DNA from: Neoroseomonas alkaliterrae
Lineage (GTDB): Bacteria > Pseudomonadota > Alphaproteobacteria > Acetobacterales > Acetobacteraceae
Reading direction: 5' to 3'
NCBI RefSeq assembly: GCF_014199195.1
Contig: NZ_JACIJE010000006.1
Span: 186,001-250,000, forward strand
DNA length: 64,000 nucleotides
Of the stretch, positions 26,280-36,936 are shown piece after piece (position 1 is the stretch's first letter; each line of letters opens with the position of its first letter). The notes below the pieces were generated by a model that made no database searches, had not been told where the DNA came from, and saw nothing but the letters and a program-made list of their open reading frames with translations. A program made the position numbers and the translations under genes.

Positions 26280-27389
26280 ATGACCATGACCTTCCCCGCG
26301 CCCCATCCCGCCCCCTGGCCCGAGGCCGCTCCCGCGACGCTCGGCTTCGACGCCGCGAAGCTGGCCGAGGCCGTCGCCTTCGCCGCCGCGCACGAGACGC
26401 CCTGGCCCTACGACCTCGCCGGCCATATCGGCCGCGGCGCCTTCGAGCCGCCGCCGGACAACGAGGTGCTAGGCCCCCTCTGGCCGCGCGGCGCGCCCTG
26501 CGGGCTGATCACCCGCAACGGCGTGCTGGTGGCGCGCTGGGGCGACACGCGGGAGGTCAGCCAGACCTTCAGCGTCGCGAAGTCCTACCTGTCGCTGCTC
26601 ACCGGCATCGCCGTGGCCGACGGGCTGATCCCCGACATCGACCGCCCGGTGCGCGAGACGGTGGACGATGGCGGCTTCGACAGCGCCCAGAACGCGCCGA
26701 TCACCTGGCGGCACCTGCTGACCAACACCTCCGAATGGGACGGCACGCTCTTCGGCAAGGCGGATGCGATCGACCGCGGCCGCAACCTCGGCGTCGAGGG
26801 GCAGGGGAAGAAGGGACAGCGCGTCCTCGAACCTGCCGGGACCCACTGGGAATACAACGACGTTCGGGTGAACCGCCTGTCGCTCTCGCTGCTGCGCGTC
26901 TTCCAGCGACCCCTGCCGGAGGTCTTCCGCGAGCGGATCCTGGCGCCCATTGGCGGGTCCTCGGACTGGCGCTGGGACGGCTACCGCACCTCCTGGGTCA
27001 CGCTGAAGGATGGCCGCCGCGTGCAGTCCGTGCCCGGCGGCACGCATTGGGGCGGCGGCGTCGCGATCCATGCCGAGGACCAGGCGCGCATCGGCCTGCT
27101 GGCGCTCGCCCGCGGCCGCTGGGGCGGCGAGTTCCTGCTGCCGGCGGCCTGGTTCGGCCTATCCACCGAACCCTGCACGCTCAACCCGCATTACGGCTTC
27201 CTCTGGTGGCTGAACTCGGACGGGAAGAAGTATCCCTCCGCGGCGCGGGACGCCTTCTTCGCCTCGGGTGCGGGGGGCAACCTGACCTGGATCGATCCGT
27301 CCTCCGGCATCGTCGCGGTGCTGCGCTGGACGGACCCCGCGGCGATGGACGGCTTCATCGGGCGGGTAAGGGCGGCGCTCGCGGCCTGA
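26280..27389 (+). CDS. Serine hydrolase of the class C beta-lactamase fold
   Basis: A 369-residue protein of the beta-lactamase/D-alanyl carboxypeptidase-like superfamily. The nucleophile motif SVAK is at 98-101, the second motif is probably YND at about 192, and a late HWGGG could be the third. No signal peptide is apparent. Two ATGs lie close together (26280, 26286); 26280 is chosen without a strong ribosome site. It acts most likely as an esterase or amidase rather than an antibiotic-resistance enzyme. Confidence 0.85.
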   Translation: MTMTFPAPHPAPWPEAAPATLGFDAAKLAEAVAFAAAHETPWPYDLAGHIGRGAFEPPPDNEVLGPLWPRGAPCGLITRNGVLVARWGDTREVSQTFSVAKSYLSLLTGIAVADGLIPDIDRPVRETVDDGGFDSAQNAPITWRHLLTNTSEWDGTLFGKADAIDRGRNLGVEGQGKKGQRVLEPAGTHWEYNDVRVNRLSLSLLRVFQRPLPEVFRERILAPIGGSSDWRWDGYRTSWVTLKDGRRVQSVPGGTHWGGGVAIHAEDQARIGLLALARGRWGGEFLLPAAWFGLSTEPCTLNPHYGFLWWLNSDGKKYPSAARDAFFASGAGGNLTWIDPSSGIVAVLRWTDPAAMDGFIGRVRAALAA

Positions 27390-27419
27390 CCCCGGGGCAT
27401 CCGCCGGGCGGGGCGGCGC

Positions 27420-27469
27420 TGCCGCAGCGGCGCCTGCACGGGCGTTGCGCGGCCGGCGCCGCTGCGGCA
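27420..27469. terminator. 15-bp perfect inverted repeat between serine hydrolase and gnd
   Basis: TGCCGCAGCGGCGCC (27420-27434) is exactly complementary to 27455-27469, enclosing a 20-nt loop. No T-run follows. It sits 30 nt after a stop codon and 30 nt before gnd, so it is probably the 3' end of the upstream transcript. Confidence 0.6.
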
Positions 27470-27499
27470 AGCATCCCCGCGACCAGAGGGGGAAGCCGC

Positions 27500-28479
<980 letters not shown>

Positions 28480-28483
<4 letters not shown>

Positions 28484-28998
28484 GCCTCGCCGGCATCGTG
28501 GTGATGGGCGTCTCGGGGGCGGGCAAGTCCACGGTGGGCGCGCTGCTCGCCGAACGCCTGGGCTGGCCCTTCGAGGATGGGGATTCCTTCCACCCGCCCG
28601 CCAATGTCGAGAAGATGCGCGCCGGCACGCCACTGACCGACGAGGATCGCTGGCCCTGGCTCGCCGCCATCGCCGCGCGCATCACCGCCGCGCGGGCGGA
28701 GGGCCGGGGCGTGGTGATCGCCTGCTCGGCGCTGAAGCGCGCCTATCGCGACGTGCTGCGCGCCGGCCATGCCGACATCCGCTTCCTGCACCTGACCGGC
28801 GAGCCGGCGCTGATCATGGCCCGCCAGGCGGCGCGGCAGGGCCACTACATGCCGGCGAGCCTGGTGGCGAGCCAGTTCGCGACGCTCGAGCCGCCGGACA
28901 CCGAGGCGGACGTGATCGACCTCGACGTGGATCCCGATCCGCCGGCGATCGTGCAGAAGGCGGTCGCCGCGCTCAGGCGGCGCGGCGACCTCGCCTGA
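28480..28998 (+). CDS. gntK: Gluconokinase GntK
   Basis: A 172-residue P-loop kinase that phosphorylates gluconate to 6-phosphogluconate, the substrate of the upstream dehydrogenase. Walker A is GVSGAGKST, and substrate-binding segments are DGDSFHPPANVEKMRAG and ACSALKRAYRD. The ATG overlaps the gnd stop (ATGA). Its TGA abuts directly the stop codon of the convergent YdhR-like gene, leaving no gap. Confidence 0.95.
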
Positions 28999-29331
28999 TC
29001 ATTCGGCCGCCATCGCGAGGCCCGGCACGGGGCCCCGGGTGATCGCGGTCATGCGGTCGCGCACGTCGAAGATGCGGATCTGAAGGTCGGTGATGTCCGG
29101 ATTGGCCTTCATGCGCGCGACGATCGGGCCGTTGACGTAGGCCTCGGCGCTCGCGCGGCTGTCGAAGAGGTAGATGCCGCCGGCGCGCCGTTCCGCCTCC
29201 CCGTCCAGCCAGATCTTCCATTGCAGCCCGGGCACGGCAAGGAACTGCCGCGCCCGCTCGGGCGTGTAGCGCGCCTCCCACTCGGCCTTCGGCATGTCGG
29301 GGCGGGTGTAGTTGATCTGCACGATCACCAT
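28999..29331 (-). CDS. YdhR-family (dimeric alpha/beta barrel) protein
   Basis: A 110-residue small protein of the putative mono-oxygenase YdhR type, a dimeric ferredoxin-like barrel. It starts VIVQINYTRPDMPKAEWEA, with WKIWLDGEAERRAGGIYLF in the middle strand. The C-terminal 15 residues are an extra tail. Function in this family is poorly known. Convergent with gntK with zero spacing, and 47 nt downstream of the serine hydrolase gene on its own strand. Confidence 0.75.
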   Translation of the reverse strand: MVIVQINYTRPDMPKAEWEARYTPERARQFLAVPGLQWKIWLDGEAERRAGGIYLFDSRASAEAYVNGPIVARMKANPDITDLQIRIFDVRDRMTAITRGPVPGLAMAAE

Positions 29332-29378
29332 GGCGGGCTCCTCCCTCGGCGGGAGGTGCAGCCTGCGCCCGCCGGGGC

Positions 29379-30617
29379 TCAGGCGTCCAGCGCCTGGTAG
29401 GCCAGCATGTTCACCAGCCGCCGGTAGCGCAGCCGCATCTCGCCCGGGGCATGGGCCATCAGCACCACCGCGAGGCGTTCGGCGGGGTCCACCCAGAAGA
29501 AAGTGCCGAAGACGCCCGACCAGCCGAAGGCCCCCGGCGCGCCCATGAAGGCCGAGCCGCCGGGATGGCGCCGCACCGCCACCGTCAGGCCGAAGCCGTA
29601 GCCGGCCAGGCCCGGGTCCATCCGGTCCGGCCCGCCCTCGATGCCCTGCAGATGGTCTGAGCCCATCCAGCGCACGGTCGCCGGCGAGAGCACCCGCGCC
29701 GCGCCGAGCCGCCCGCCCGCGCGCAGCATCTCGGCGAAGCGGAGGTAGTCGGCGGCGGTGGAGACCAGCCCCGCCCCGCCCACTTCGAGCCGCGGCGGCG
29801 CGAGCGGCGCGGCGACCGATTGCGGCGCGCCGGTCAGCGGGCAGCGCGGCAGAGCCTTGGCGAAGCGATGCGCCTTCTCCGCCGGCAGGACATAGCCCGT
29901 CTCCTCCATCCCGAGCGGGGCGAAGATGCGCTCGCGCATCAGCGTGCCGAGGGAGCAGCCGGCGACCGCCTGCGCGACGAGGCCGAGCACATCGGTCGAG
30001 AAGCCGTATTCCCACGCCTCGCCCGGATGGTGGCGCAGCGGTGTGGCGGCCAGCGCGGCGGCGAGGCTCTCGGCGTCATGCTCGCGCGCGACGGTCAGCG
30101 AGGATCCCGGATTCGCTCGGTGCGCCGCCGTGCCGCCGAAGCCGCCGCCATAGACGAAGCCGGTGGTGTGGCGCGCCGCGTCCTGCACCGTCATCGGCCG
30201 CCGCTGCGGCTCGAGTTCGATCGGCCCCTCCCCGGAGAGCATCCTTGGCGTCGGCCGCGCCACCTGCATCTCCATCAGCGGCGGCACATAGGCGCCCACG
30301 GGGTCGGAGAGCAGCAGCCGCCCTTCCTCGACCAGGCTCAGCGCGGCGACGCCGCAGACCGGCTTGGTCATGGAGGCGATGGCGAAGATCGCATCCGCGC
30401 GCATCGGCACCCGCGCCTCGGCATCGAGGAAGCCCGCGGCCTCGAGATGCACGAGCCGCCCCTCGCGCGCGATCGCCACCACCGCCCCGGGCAGGCGCCC
30501 TTCCGCGACCTCGCGCTCCAGCGCCGGGCGGATGCGCGCGAGCCGCGCCGAGGACATGCCCACCGCCTCGGGGCGTGCGGGCGGCAGGGGCGGGGTGTCG
30601 GTCTCGATGACGCTCAT
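29379..30617 (-). CDS. Serine hydrolase (EstB-like, class C beta-lactamase fold)
   Basis: A 412-residue esterase-type serine hydrolase. The nucleophile motif SMTK is at 82-85 within AIASMTKPVCG, the tyrosine motif is WEYGFSTD at about 210, and the C-terminal motif lies near GWSGVFGT. No signal peptide. The ATG at 30617 overlaps the stop of the upstream MBL-fold gene (ATGA), so the two hydrolases are made together. The long upstream open frame belongs to a neighbour's shadow. Confidence 0.9.
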   Translation of the reverse strand: MSVIETDTPPLPPARPEAVGMSSARLARIRPALEREVAEGRLPGAVVAIAREGRLVHLEAAGFLDAEARVPMRADAIFAIASMTKPVCGVAALSLVEEGRLLLSDPVGAYVPPLMEMQVARPTPRMLSGEGPIELEPQRRPMTVQDAARHTTGFVYGGGFGGTAAHRANPGSSLTVAREHDAESLAAALAATPLRHHPGEAWEYGFSTDVLGLVAQAVAGCSLGTLMRERIFAPLGMEETGYVLPAEKAHRFAKALPRCPLTGAPQSVAAPLAPPRLEVGGAGLVSTAADYLRFAEMLRAGGRLGAARVLSPATVRWMGSDHLQGIEGGPDRMDPGLAGYGFGLTVAVRRHPGGSAFMGAPGAFGWSGVFGTFFWVDPAERLAVVLMAHAPGEMRLRYRRLVNMLAYQALDA

Positions 30618-31258
30618 GGCGCGCCCTCTCCGGCATAGGGGTTGGTGCGGCGCTCGGTGCCGAAATCCGAGCCCGGCCCGTGGCCGCAGATGAAGCGGAT
30701 GTGGTCGCCCAGCGGGAAGAGCTTGCCGCGGATCGCCCCGATCAGCGCCGCGTGGTCGCCATAGGGGAAATCCGTCCGCCCGACCGAGCCGCGGAACAGC
30801 ACGTCGCCCACCAGCGCGAAGCCGAGCGCGGTGGAGACGAAGACCACATGCCCCGGCGTGTGGCCCGGGCAATGCAGCACGGCGAAGTCGTGCCCGGCGA
30901 TCTCGACCGTCTCGCCCTCCTCGAGCCAGCGGTCGGGGGTGACGGGGCGGCAGTCCATGCCATAGGCCGCGCCCTGCGCGGCCAGCCCGTCGAGCAGGAA
31001 GGCATCGGCCCGGTGCGGCCCCTCGATGGGCACGCCGAGCGCCTCGGCCAGTTCGGCCGCCCCGCCGGCATGGTCGAGATGGCCGTGGGTGAGCAGGATG
31101 CGCCGCACCGTCATCCCGCTCTGGCGCACCGCCTCGAGGATGCTCGGCGCATCGCCGCCGGGGTCCACGACCACGCCCTCCTTCGTCTCCTCGTCCCAGA
31201 TCAGGGTGCAGTTCTGCTGGAAGGGCGTGACCGGGATGATGGCGGCGGCGATGCTCAT
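30614..31258 (-). CDS. Glyoxalase II-like MBL-fold hydrolase
   Basis: A 214-residue MBL-fold protein with all metal ligands: THGHLDH at 57-63, CPGHTPGH, LVGDVLF and the C-terminal ICGHGPGSDFG. This is the short glyoxalase II-like (YcbL) type that hydrolyses thioesters such as S-lactoylglutathione in the cytoplasm. Start ATG at 31258, divergent from the RTX gene at 31372. Its stop overlaps the start of the downstream serine hydrolase. Confidence 0.9.
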   Translation of the reverse strand: MSIAAAIIPVTPFQQNCTLIWDEETKEGVVVDPGGDAPSILEAVRQSGMTVRRILLTHGHLDHAGGAAELAEALGVPIEGPHRADAFLLDGLAAQGAAYGMDCRPVTPDRWLEEGETVEIAGHDFAVLHCPGHTPGHVVFVSTALGFALVGDVLFRGSVGRTDFPYGDHAALIGAIRGKLFPLGDHIRFICGHGPGSDFGTERRTNPYAGEGAP

Positions 31259-31371
31259 GGGCCGGACCTTGGCCCGCCCCCGCGCGGGCGTCCAGCCGCG
31301 GCGCCGAGCGCCGGTTAACCGGGGCTTCACCGCGAGGCTGCTTGCTAGGGCGGTCAGGATCGCAGGATGCG

Positions 31372-34300
31372 ATGGCCACCCATGTCTTCGCCGACCTCGC
31401 CGGCGGCGCCGTCAATTTCGTCCCCTCCCAGGACCAGCTCCTGTTCGGCGCGGCCTATGCCGCCGCCTCCATCCGCTTCACCCAGGCCGGGGCGGATCTG
31501 CTGGTCTCCTCCGGCGGGCAGAGCCTGCGCCTGCTCGATGTCGCGCTCGTCGGCTCGGGGCTGAGCGGGGCGAATTTCGTCTTCGAGGACGGCAGCGTCC
31601 TCTTCCTCGACGGCCCGGGCAACAGCACGCGCGCCGGCACGGACGGCGCCGACTGGATCGCGATCGACCGCGGCGGCGCCGACACCGTTGATGCCGGCGC
31701 GGGCGAGGACCGCATCGTCGCCGGCGCCATGCTCGACGCCGCCGACCGGCTCGACGGCGGGGCGGGCACGCACGACGTGCTGGCCATTGACGGGAACCTC
31801 AGCGTCGTCCTCGGCCCCTTCACGCTCCGCGGGGTCGAGACGATCGAGGTCGGGGCCGGCTTCGTCACCCTCACCCTCGACGACGCCACGGTGGCGACCG
31901 CCACGCCGCGCCCCGGCGCGCTGTTCACGGTGGATGCGGGCGGCCAGGGGACGAATGCGCGGCTGACCGTCATGGGCGGCGCGGTCGTCTCGGGGGGCAT
32001 GGCGCTGCTCGGCGGGGCGGGGGATGATTCCCTTGTCGGCGGGCTTCTCGCCGACCGGCTTGTTGGCGGGGCGGGCGACGACACCATCCATGGCGGCGCC
32101 GGCGACGATACGATCGAGGGCGGCGGCGGGCAGGACGTCCTCGTCGGCGGCGCCGGGGACGACCTCTTCGTCTTCACCGCCCGCGACGTCCCGCAGAGCA
32201 CGCCGGCCTCGCCCGACCTGATCCTCGATTTCGAGGGCGCGGGCATCCCCGGCGGGGACCGCATCGCGCTGCCCGGCCAGGTCGCGATCGGGCGCGTGCT
32301 TGCCTTCCACGTCGCGCCGGCCGACTTCGCCTTCGTCGGCTACGCGGAATCGGGCCAGCAGATCCCCTCCTCGCGCATCGGCGACGGCATCGTGGATGTC
32401 CTCTGGCGCGTCGTCGTGGGTGCGGAGTGGCGATTCGAGATCTGGGTGGATCTCGACGATGACGGGCGCTTCGGCACCACGGACCTCTTCTTCCGCGTCG
32501 CGGTGCCGGAAGGCGATGCTGCCACCGCGCTGATGGCGGCCGATTTCGCGGTGGGCTTCGGCGCCCAGTTCGGCGGGCCAGGCGACGACACCATGGCGGG
32601 CCTCGGCGGCACCGACGACCTCTTCTTCGGCGGCGAGGGCAACGACAGCCTGCTCGGCGGCGACGGCGTGGACGAGCTGCATGGCGGGCCCGGGGACGAC
32701 ACGCTGCGCGGCGGCGACCTCGCCGACCTGCTCTACGGCGGGCCGGGCAGCGACTGGCTCGAGGGCGGCGACGGCTGGGACACGCTCTTCGCCGCCGACC
32801 CCTACGCGCCCGAGACCGAGAGCCCCGGGGACCGCAACCGCCTGATCGGCGGCGCCGGGCCGGACATGCTGTTCGGCGGCCTCGGCCGCGACACGCTCGA
32901 AGGCGGCACCGAGGACGATGTCCTCTGGGGCGATGCCGGCGACGACAGCCTGCTCGGCGGGCAGGGCGACGACATCCTCTTCGGCGGGGCCGGGGATGAC
33001 GTCCTGGACGGCGGGGAGGGCGACGACACGCTGACCGGCGGCCCCGGCCGCGACACCATGACCGGCGGGCCGGGTGCGGACCTCTTCCTCTACGACCTGA
33101 TGGCGCCGGGCCAGAAGGGCGCCTCCGCCGCCGCGCCGGACTGGATCACGGATTTCGACCCGGGCGCGGGCGACCGCATCGCCCTCGGCACCACCACCGG
33201 CATGGCGATGGGCGGCTTCGGGCTGGGGCCGCTGGTCTGGCGCGGGGCGATCGCGCCGCGCGACCTCGCCGCGGGCCTGCCGCTCGGCCTCGCGCTGCCG
33301 GGCGGGGGGATCGGCACCGGCTACTACCAGGCCTTCTGGGTCCCCGCGCTTGCGGGCGCGGCGGATGCCGGGGGCTGGTTCGTGGTGGATCTCGACCAGG
33401 ACCACCTGCTCGGCGCGGAGGATTTCGTGCTCCGGCTCGGCGGCGCCGGCGCGCCGGTGAGCCTTGATCAGACGGCCTTCGCCGCGGGCTCCTTCCGCGT
33501 GCTGGTCGGCAACCGCGGCGGCGGACACGCTGTCGGCCGGGGCGGGCGGTCAGGAGGTGTTCGGCCTCGGCGGCAACGACCTGCTGATCGGCAGCGGTGG
33601 GCCGGACCGGCTGCTCGGTGGCGACGGCAACGACACGCTGCTCGGCGGCGCGGGCGATGACGAACTCTGGGGCGGCGGCGGCGATGACCGGCTCGAGGGC
33701 GGCGATGGCGACGACGCGCTCTACGCCGAAGGCCCGGGCACGGCGGAGGTGGACGGCTTCCTCGGGCGCAACACGCTGCTCGGCGGCGCGGGGCGGGACA
33801 GTCTCTGGGGCGCGGACGGGCGCGACTGGCTCGATGGCGGCGCGGATGCCGACTTCCTCTACGGCGGGGCGGGCGCCGACACGCTGCTCGGCGGGGCCGG
33901 TGACGACACCATCGAGGGTGGCGACGGCGCCGACAGCATCGAGGGCGGGCCGGGGGCGGACCGGATCGACGCCGGCTCGGGCAATGACACCGTGCTCCTC
34001 GACCCCGACGACCCCTGGGTGGATGGCGGCGACGACTGGGATTGGCTGATCGTCGGCCTGCCCGTCGTGATGGACCTCGCGGATGCGGAGGACCAGCTCA
34101 CGGGCGGCGGCATCCTCCGCGGCTTCGAGGCGGTGAACGCCTCGGCCGCCACGGGCGCGGTCATCATTGCCGGCTCGGCCGAGGCCAACCACCTGATCGG
34201 CGGCGCCCATGCCGACATCCTCTCGGGCGGGGCGGGCAACGACACGCTGGTGGGCGGGGCGGGGGCGGATTCGCTCTTCGGCGGGGAGGGCGACGACCTC

Positions 34301-35713
34301 ATCATCCCCGGTACCGGGGCGGACTACATGGAGGGCGGGGCGGGGCGGGACACCGTCTCCTATGCCGATGCGCCGAACCGCGTGAGCATCTCGCTCGCCG
34401 GCATCGGCCTCGGCAGCTTCTTCGCGGCCGGCGACACGCTGATCGGCTTCGAGGGCGCGATCGGCAGCAGCTTCGCCGACACCATCACGGGCAGCGCGCA
34501 GCCCGACTGGATCGACGGCGGGGCGGGCTTCGACTTCCTCTCGGGCTTCGGCGGCAACGACACGCTGATCGGCGGCGCCGGCTTCAACACGCTGCGCGGG
34601 GGCGGCGGGGACGATTCCCTCGTCGGCGGGCCGAGCGCCGACACGATCGAGGGCGGCGACGGCAACGACACCATCATCGCCGGCGGCGGGGCCGACCACA
34701 TGTGGGGTGGCAACGGCAACGACACCTACTTCATCAACCTCTCGAACCAGGTGATCTACGAGCCGGTGAACGGCGGCGACGACACCGTCTATTCCACCAC
34801 CTCCTGGTGGCTCCGCCCGCAGATCGAATGGTTCATCATCCTGCCCGGCGCGGGCGACCTCTTCGCCATCGGCACGGCGGGCGACGAGCGGCTGGTCGGC
34901 AACGAGGGCGACAACCTGCTCGTCGGCGGCGACGGCAACGACACCATCTGGGGCGGCGCGGGCATCGACCGCATCCAGGGCCAGGGCGGCCACGACGTGC
35001 TGTTCGGCGAGGAGGGCAACGACATCATCCTCGGCGGCGACGGCAACGACTGGATCGAGGGCGGGGCGGGCAACGACAACATCCAGGGCGATGCCGGCAA
35101 CGACACGATCCTCGGCGGGGCGGGCAACGACATCCTGCGCGGCGGGGCCGGCAATGACTGGCTCGACGGCGGCGACGGGGCGGACGTGATGTATGGCGGG
35201 ACCGGCAACGACACCTTCACCGCGGCCGAGGCGGGCGATGTCGTGATCGAGAACGCCGGCGAGGGCTGGGACGTGCTGATCCACCGCGGCGGCGGCACCG
35301 TCTTCCTGCCCGAACACGTCGAGGAGCTGCACCTCGACGGGCCTGCCTCGGGGGTCGGCAATGCCGCCTCCAACCGCATCGTCGGATCCTTCCGCGCGGA
35401 GACGCTGCTCGGCGGGGATGGCAACGACACGCTGGCCGGCGGGGGCGGGAACGACATCCTGTTCGGCCAGGCCGGGCGGGACAGTTTCCTCTTCGCCCCG
35501 GGCTCGGGCCTCGACGTGGTGGCGGATTTCGAGCCGGGGATGGACCGCATTCTGCTCCAGGGCTTCGGCTTCGCGAATTTCCAGGCGCTGATGGCCGCGA
35601 CGCGCGACGAGGCAAGCGGGGCGGTCCTCGACCTTGCGGCGGGGGATTCCGTGCTGCTCGCGGGCGTGGCGAAGGCCGCGCTGTCGTCGGGGGATTTCGT
35701 CTTCCTGGCGTGA
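31372..35713 (+). pseudogene. Large RTX calcium-binding protein split by a one-base frameshift
   Basis: One RTX gene read in two frames. The first part (from ATG 31372) runs through GGxGxDxxx blocks such as GGAGDDTIHGGAGDDTIEGG and several non-repeat domains, then loses the pattern near 33511 and would stop at 33660. From about 33512 the next frame continues at once with repeats (DTLSAGAGGQEVFGLGG) to a stop at 35713. Removing one base within 33511-33516 restores an uninterrupted frame of 1446 residues. No slippery heptamer is visible, so a mutation or a sequence error is more likely than programmed shifting. The intact product would be a type I secreted, calcium-binding surface or extracellular protein. 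Confidence 0.85.
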
Positions 35714-35715
35714 CC

Positions 35716-35742
35716 CGTCGCCCCCACATGGGGGAGGCGACG
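35716..35742 (+). terminator. Hairpin directly after the RTX stop codon
   Basis: CGTCGCCCCCA and TGGGGGAGGCGACG pair around a 2-nt loop with a small bulge, starting 3 nt after the stop. There is no T-run. It separates the RTX gene from msrA, whose ribosome site follows 5-10 nt later. Confidence 0.5.
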
Positions 35743-35758
35743 GAGCAGGAGGATGCAG

Positions 35759-36313
35759 ATGATAGCTCAGGCGGGCCACGAGGCGGCGACCCTCGGCGGC
35801 GGGTGCTTCTGGTGCCTCGAGGCGGTGTTCAAGGAGCTGCGCGGCGTGGTCTCGGTGATGTCGGGCTATGCCGGCGGGCATGTCGAGAACCCGACCTACG
35901 AGCAGGTCTGCGGCAAGCGCACCGGCCATGCCGAGGTGGTGCGCGTGGTCTTCGACCCGGCCGAACTCGCCTATGCCGACCTGCTGCGCGTCTTCTTCAC
36001 GATCCACGACCCCACCACCAGGGACCGCCAGGGCGCCGATGTCGGGCCGCAATACCGCTCCATCATCCTGGCCCATTCCCCGGAGCAGGAGGCGACGGCG
36101 CGCGCGGTGATGGCCGAGGTCGCCGAAGCCGGCCTCTATGACGGCCCGCTGGTGACCGAGCTCGTCCCCGAGGCCCCGTTCTGGCCGGCCGAGCCCGAGC
36201 ACCACGACTACTTCGCGCGCAACCCCTGGTCGGGCTATTGCCGGGCCGTGGTCGCGCCCAAGGTCGCGAAGTTCCGCAAGCTGTTCGCCGACCGCCTCAA
36301 GCGCGCGGCGTGA
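35759..36313 (+). CDS. msrA: Peptide-methionine (S)-S-oxide reductase MsrA
   Basis: Repairs the S-epimer of methionine sulfoxide in oxidised proteins. The 184-residue product has the catalytic GGGCFWCLEA with Cys16, then GYAGGHVENPTYEQVC and YCRAVV with candidate resolving Cys residues near the end. Two ATGs occur; the GGAGG lies 6 nt before the second (35759) and touches the first (35753), so 35759 is preferred. msrB follows 11 nt later. Confidence 0.95.
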   Translation: MIAQAGHEAATLGGGCFWCLEAVFKELRGVVSVMSGYAGGHVENPTYEQVCGKRTGHAEVVRVVFDPAELAYADLLRVFFTIHDPTTRDRQGADVGPQYRSIILAHSPEQEATARAVMAEVAEAGLYDGPLVTELVPEAPFWPAEPEHHDYFARNPWSGYCRAVVAPKVAKFRKLFADRLKRAA

Positions 36314-36324
36314 GGGAGGCCGCC

Positions 36325-36753
36325 ATGCTGTTCCGCCGCGAGACCGGGCCCGAAGCCGTCTTTCCCGTGCAGAGGAGCGAGGCCGAATGGCGCGCCGCGC
36401 TCTCGCCCGAGGCCTTCCGCGTGCTGCGCCAGCACGGCACGGAGCGCCCCGGCACCTCGCCGCTGAATGCCGAGAAGCGGCCCGGCATCTTCGCCTGCGC
36501 GGGCTGCGGCAACCCGCTCTTCGACGCCGCCGCCAAGTACGAGAGCGGCACGGGCTGGCCTTCCTTCTTCGCGCCGATCGAGGGCGCGGTCGGCACCCGC
36601 ACCGACCGCTCCTTCTTCATGACGCGCACCGAGGTGCATTGCGCGCGCTGCGGCGGGCATCTCGGCCATGTCTTCCCCGACGGGCCGGCGCCGACCGGGT
36701 TGCGCTACTGCATGAACGGTGTCTCGCTCGCCTTCACGCCGCGGGAGGGCTGA
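36325..36753 (+). CDS. msrB: Peptide-methionine (R)-S-oxide reductase MsrB
   Basis: Repairs the R-epimer of methionine sulfoxide. The 142-residue protein has two zinc-binding CxxC pairs (CAGCG and CARCG), the block ESGTGWPSFF, GGHLGHVFPDG and the catalytic Cys at about 129 in RYCMNGVSL. It is co-transcribed with msrA, giving repair of both epimers. Confidence 0.95.
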   Translation: MLFRRETGPEAVFPVQRSEAEWRAALSPEAFRVLRQHGTERPGTSPLNAEKRPGIFACAGCGNPLFDAAAKYESGTGWPSFFAPIEGAVGTRTDRSFFMTRTEVHCARCGGHLGHVFPDGPAPTGLRYCMNGVSLAFTPREG

Positions 36754-36762
36754 AGGCGCAAG

Positions 36763-36797
36763 CCCGGTTGCGCCGCGCCCGCCCGCGCGCAACCGGG
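36763..36797 (+). terminator. 11-bp inverted repeat after msrB
   Basis: CCCGGTTGCGC (36763-36773) is perfectly complementary to 36787-36797 around a 13-nt loop, 10 nt after the msrB stop. No T-run follows; a terminator-like 3' hairpin is likely. Confidence 0.5.
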
Positions 36798-36809
36798 GCG
36801 CGAGAGATA

Positions 36810-36823
36810 TTGATCCGCGTCAT
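36810..36823 (+). promoter_or_regulatory. Degenerate Fnr/FixK-like half-palindrome
   Basis: TTGATCCGCGTCAT has a perfect left half (TTGAT) but an imperfect right half against TTGAT-N4-ATCAA. It lies 113 nt upstream of the beta-propeller gene. The resemblance to the site before ccoN suggests weak control by oxygen, but chance is possible. Confidence 0.25.
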
Positions 36824-36936
36824 GCCCGGCGCCGTTCCGCGCGGCGATGCGACTCCGCGCTTGCGTCGGGCGAGGCGCCGGCGCAGTTTCCGGGCGACGG
36901 CGCCCCCTCCGTCGCCCCCTCGCCCACGGTCACGCC

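Noticed and set aside
33500..33530. Programmed ribosomal frameshift in the RTX gene
   Set aside because: There is no slippery heptamer or obvious pseudoknot, and a single inserted base fully explains the break.
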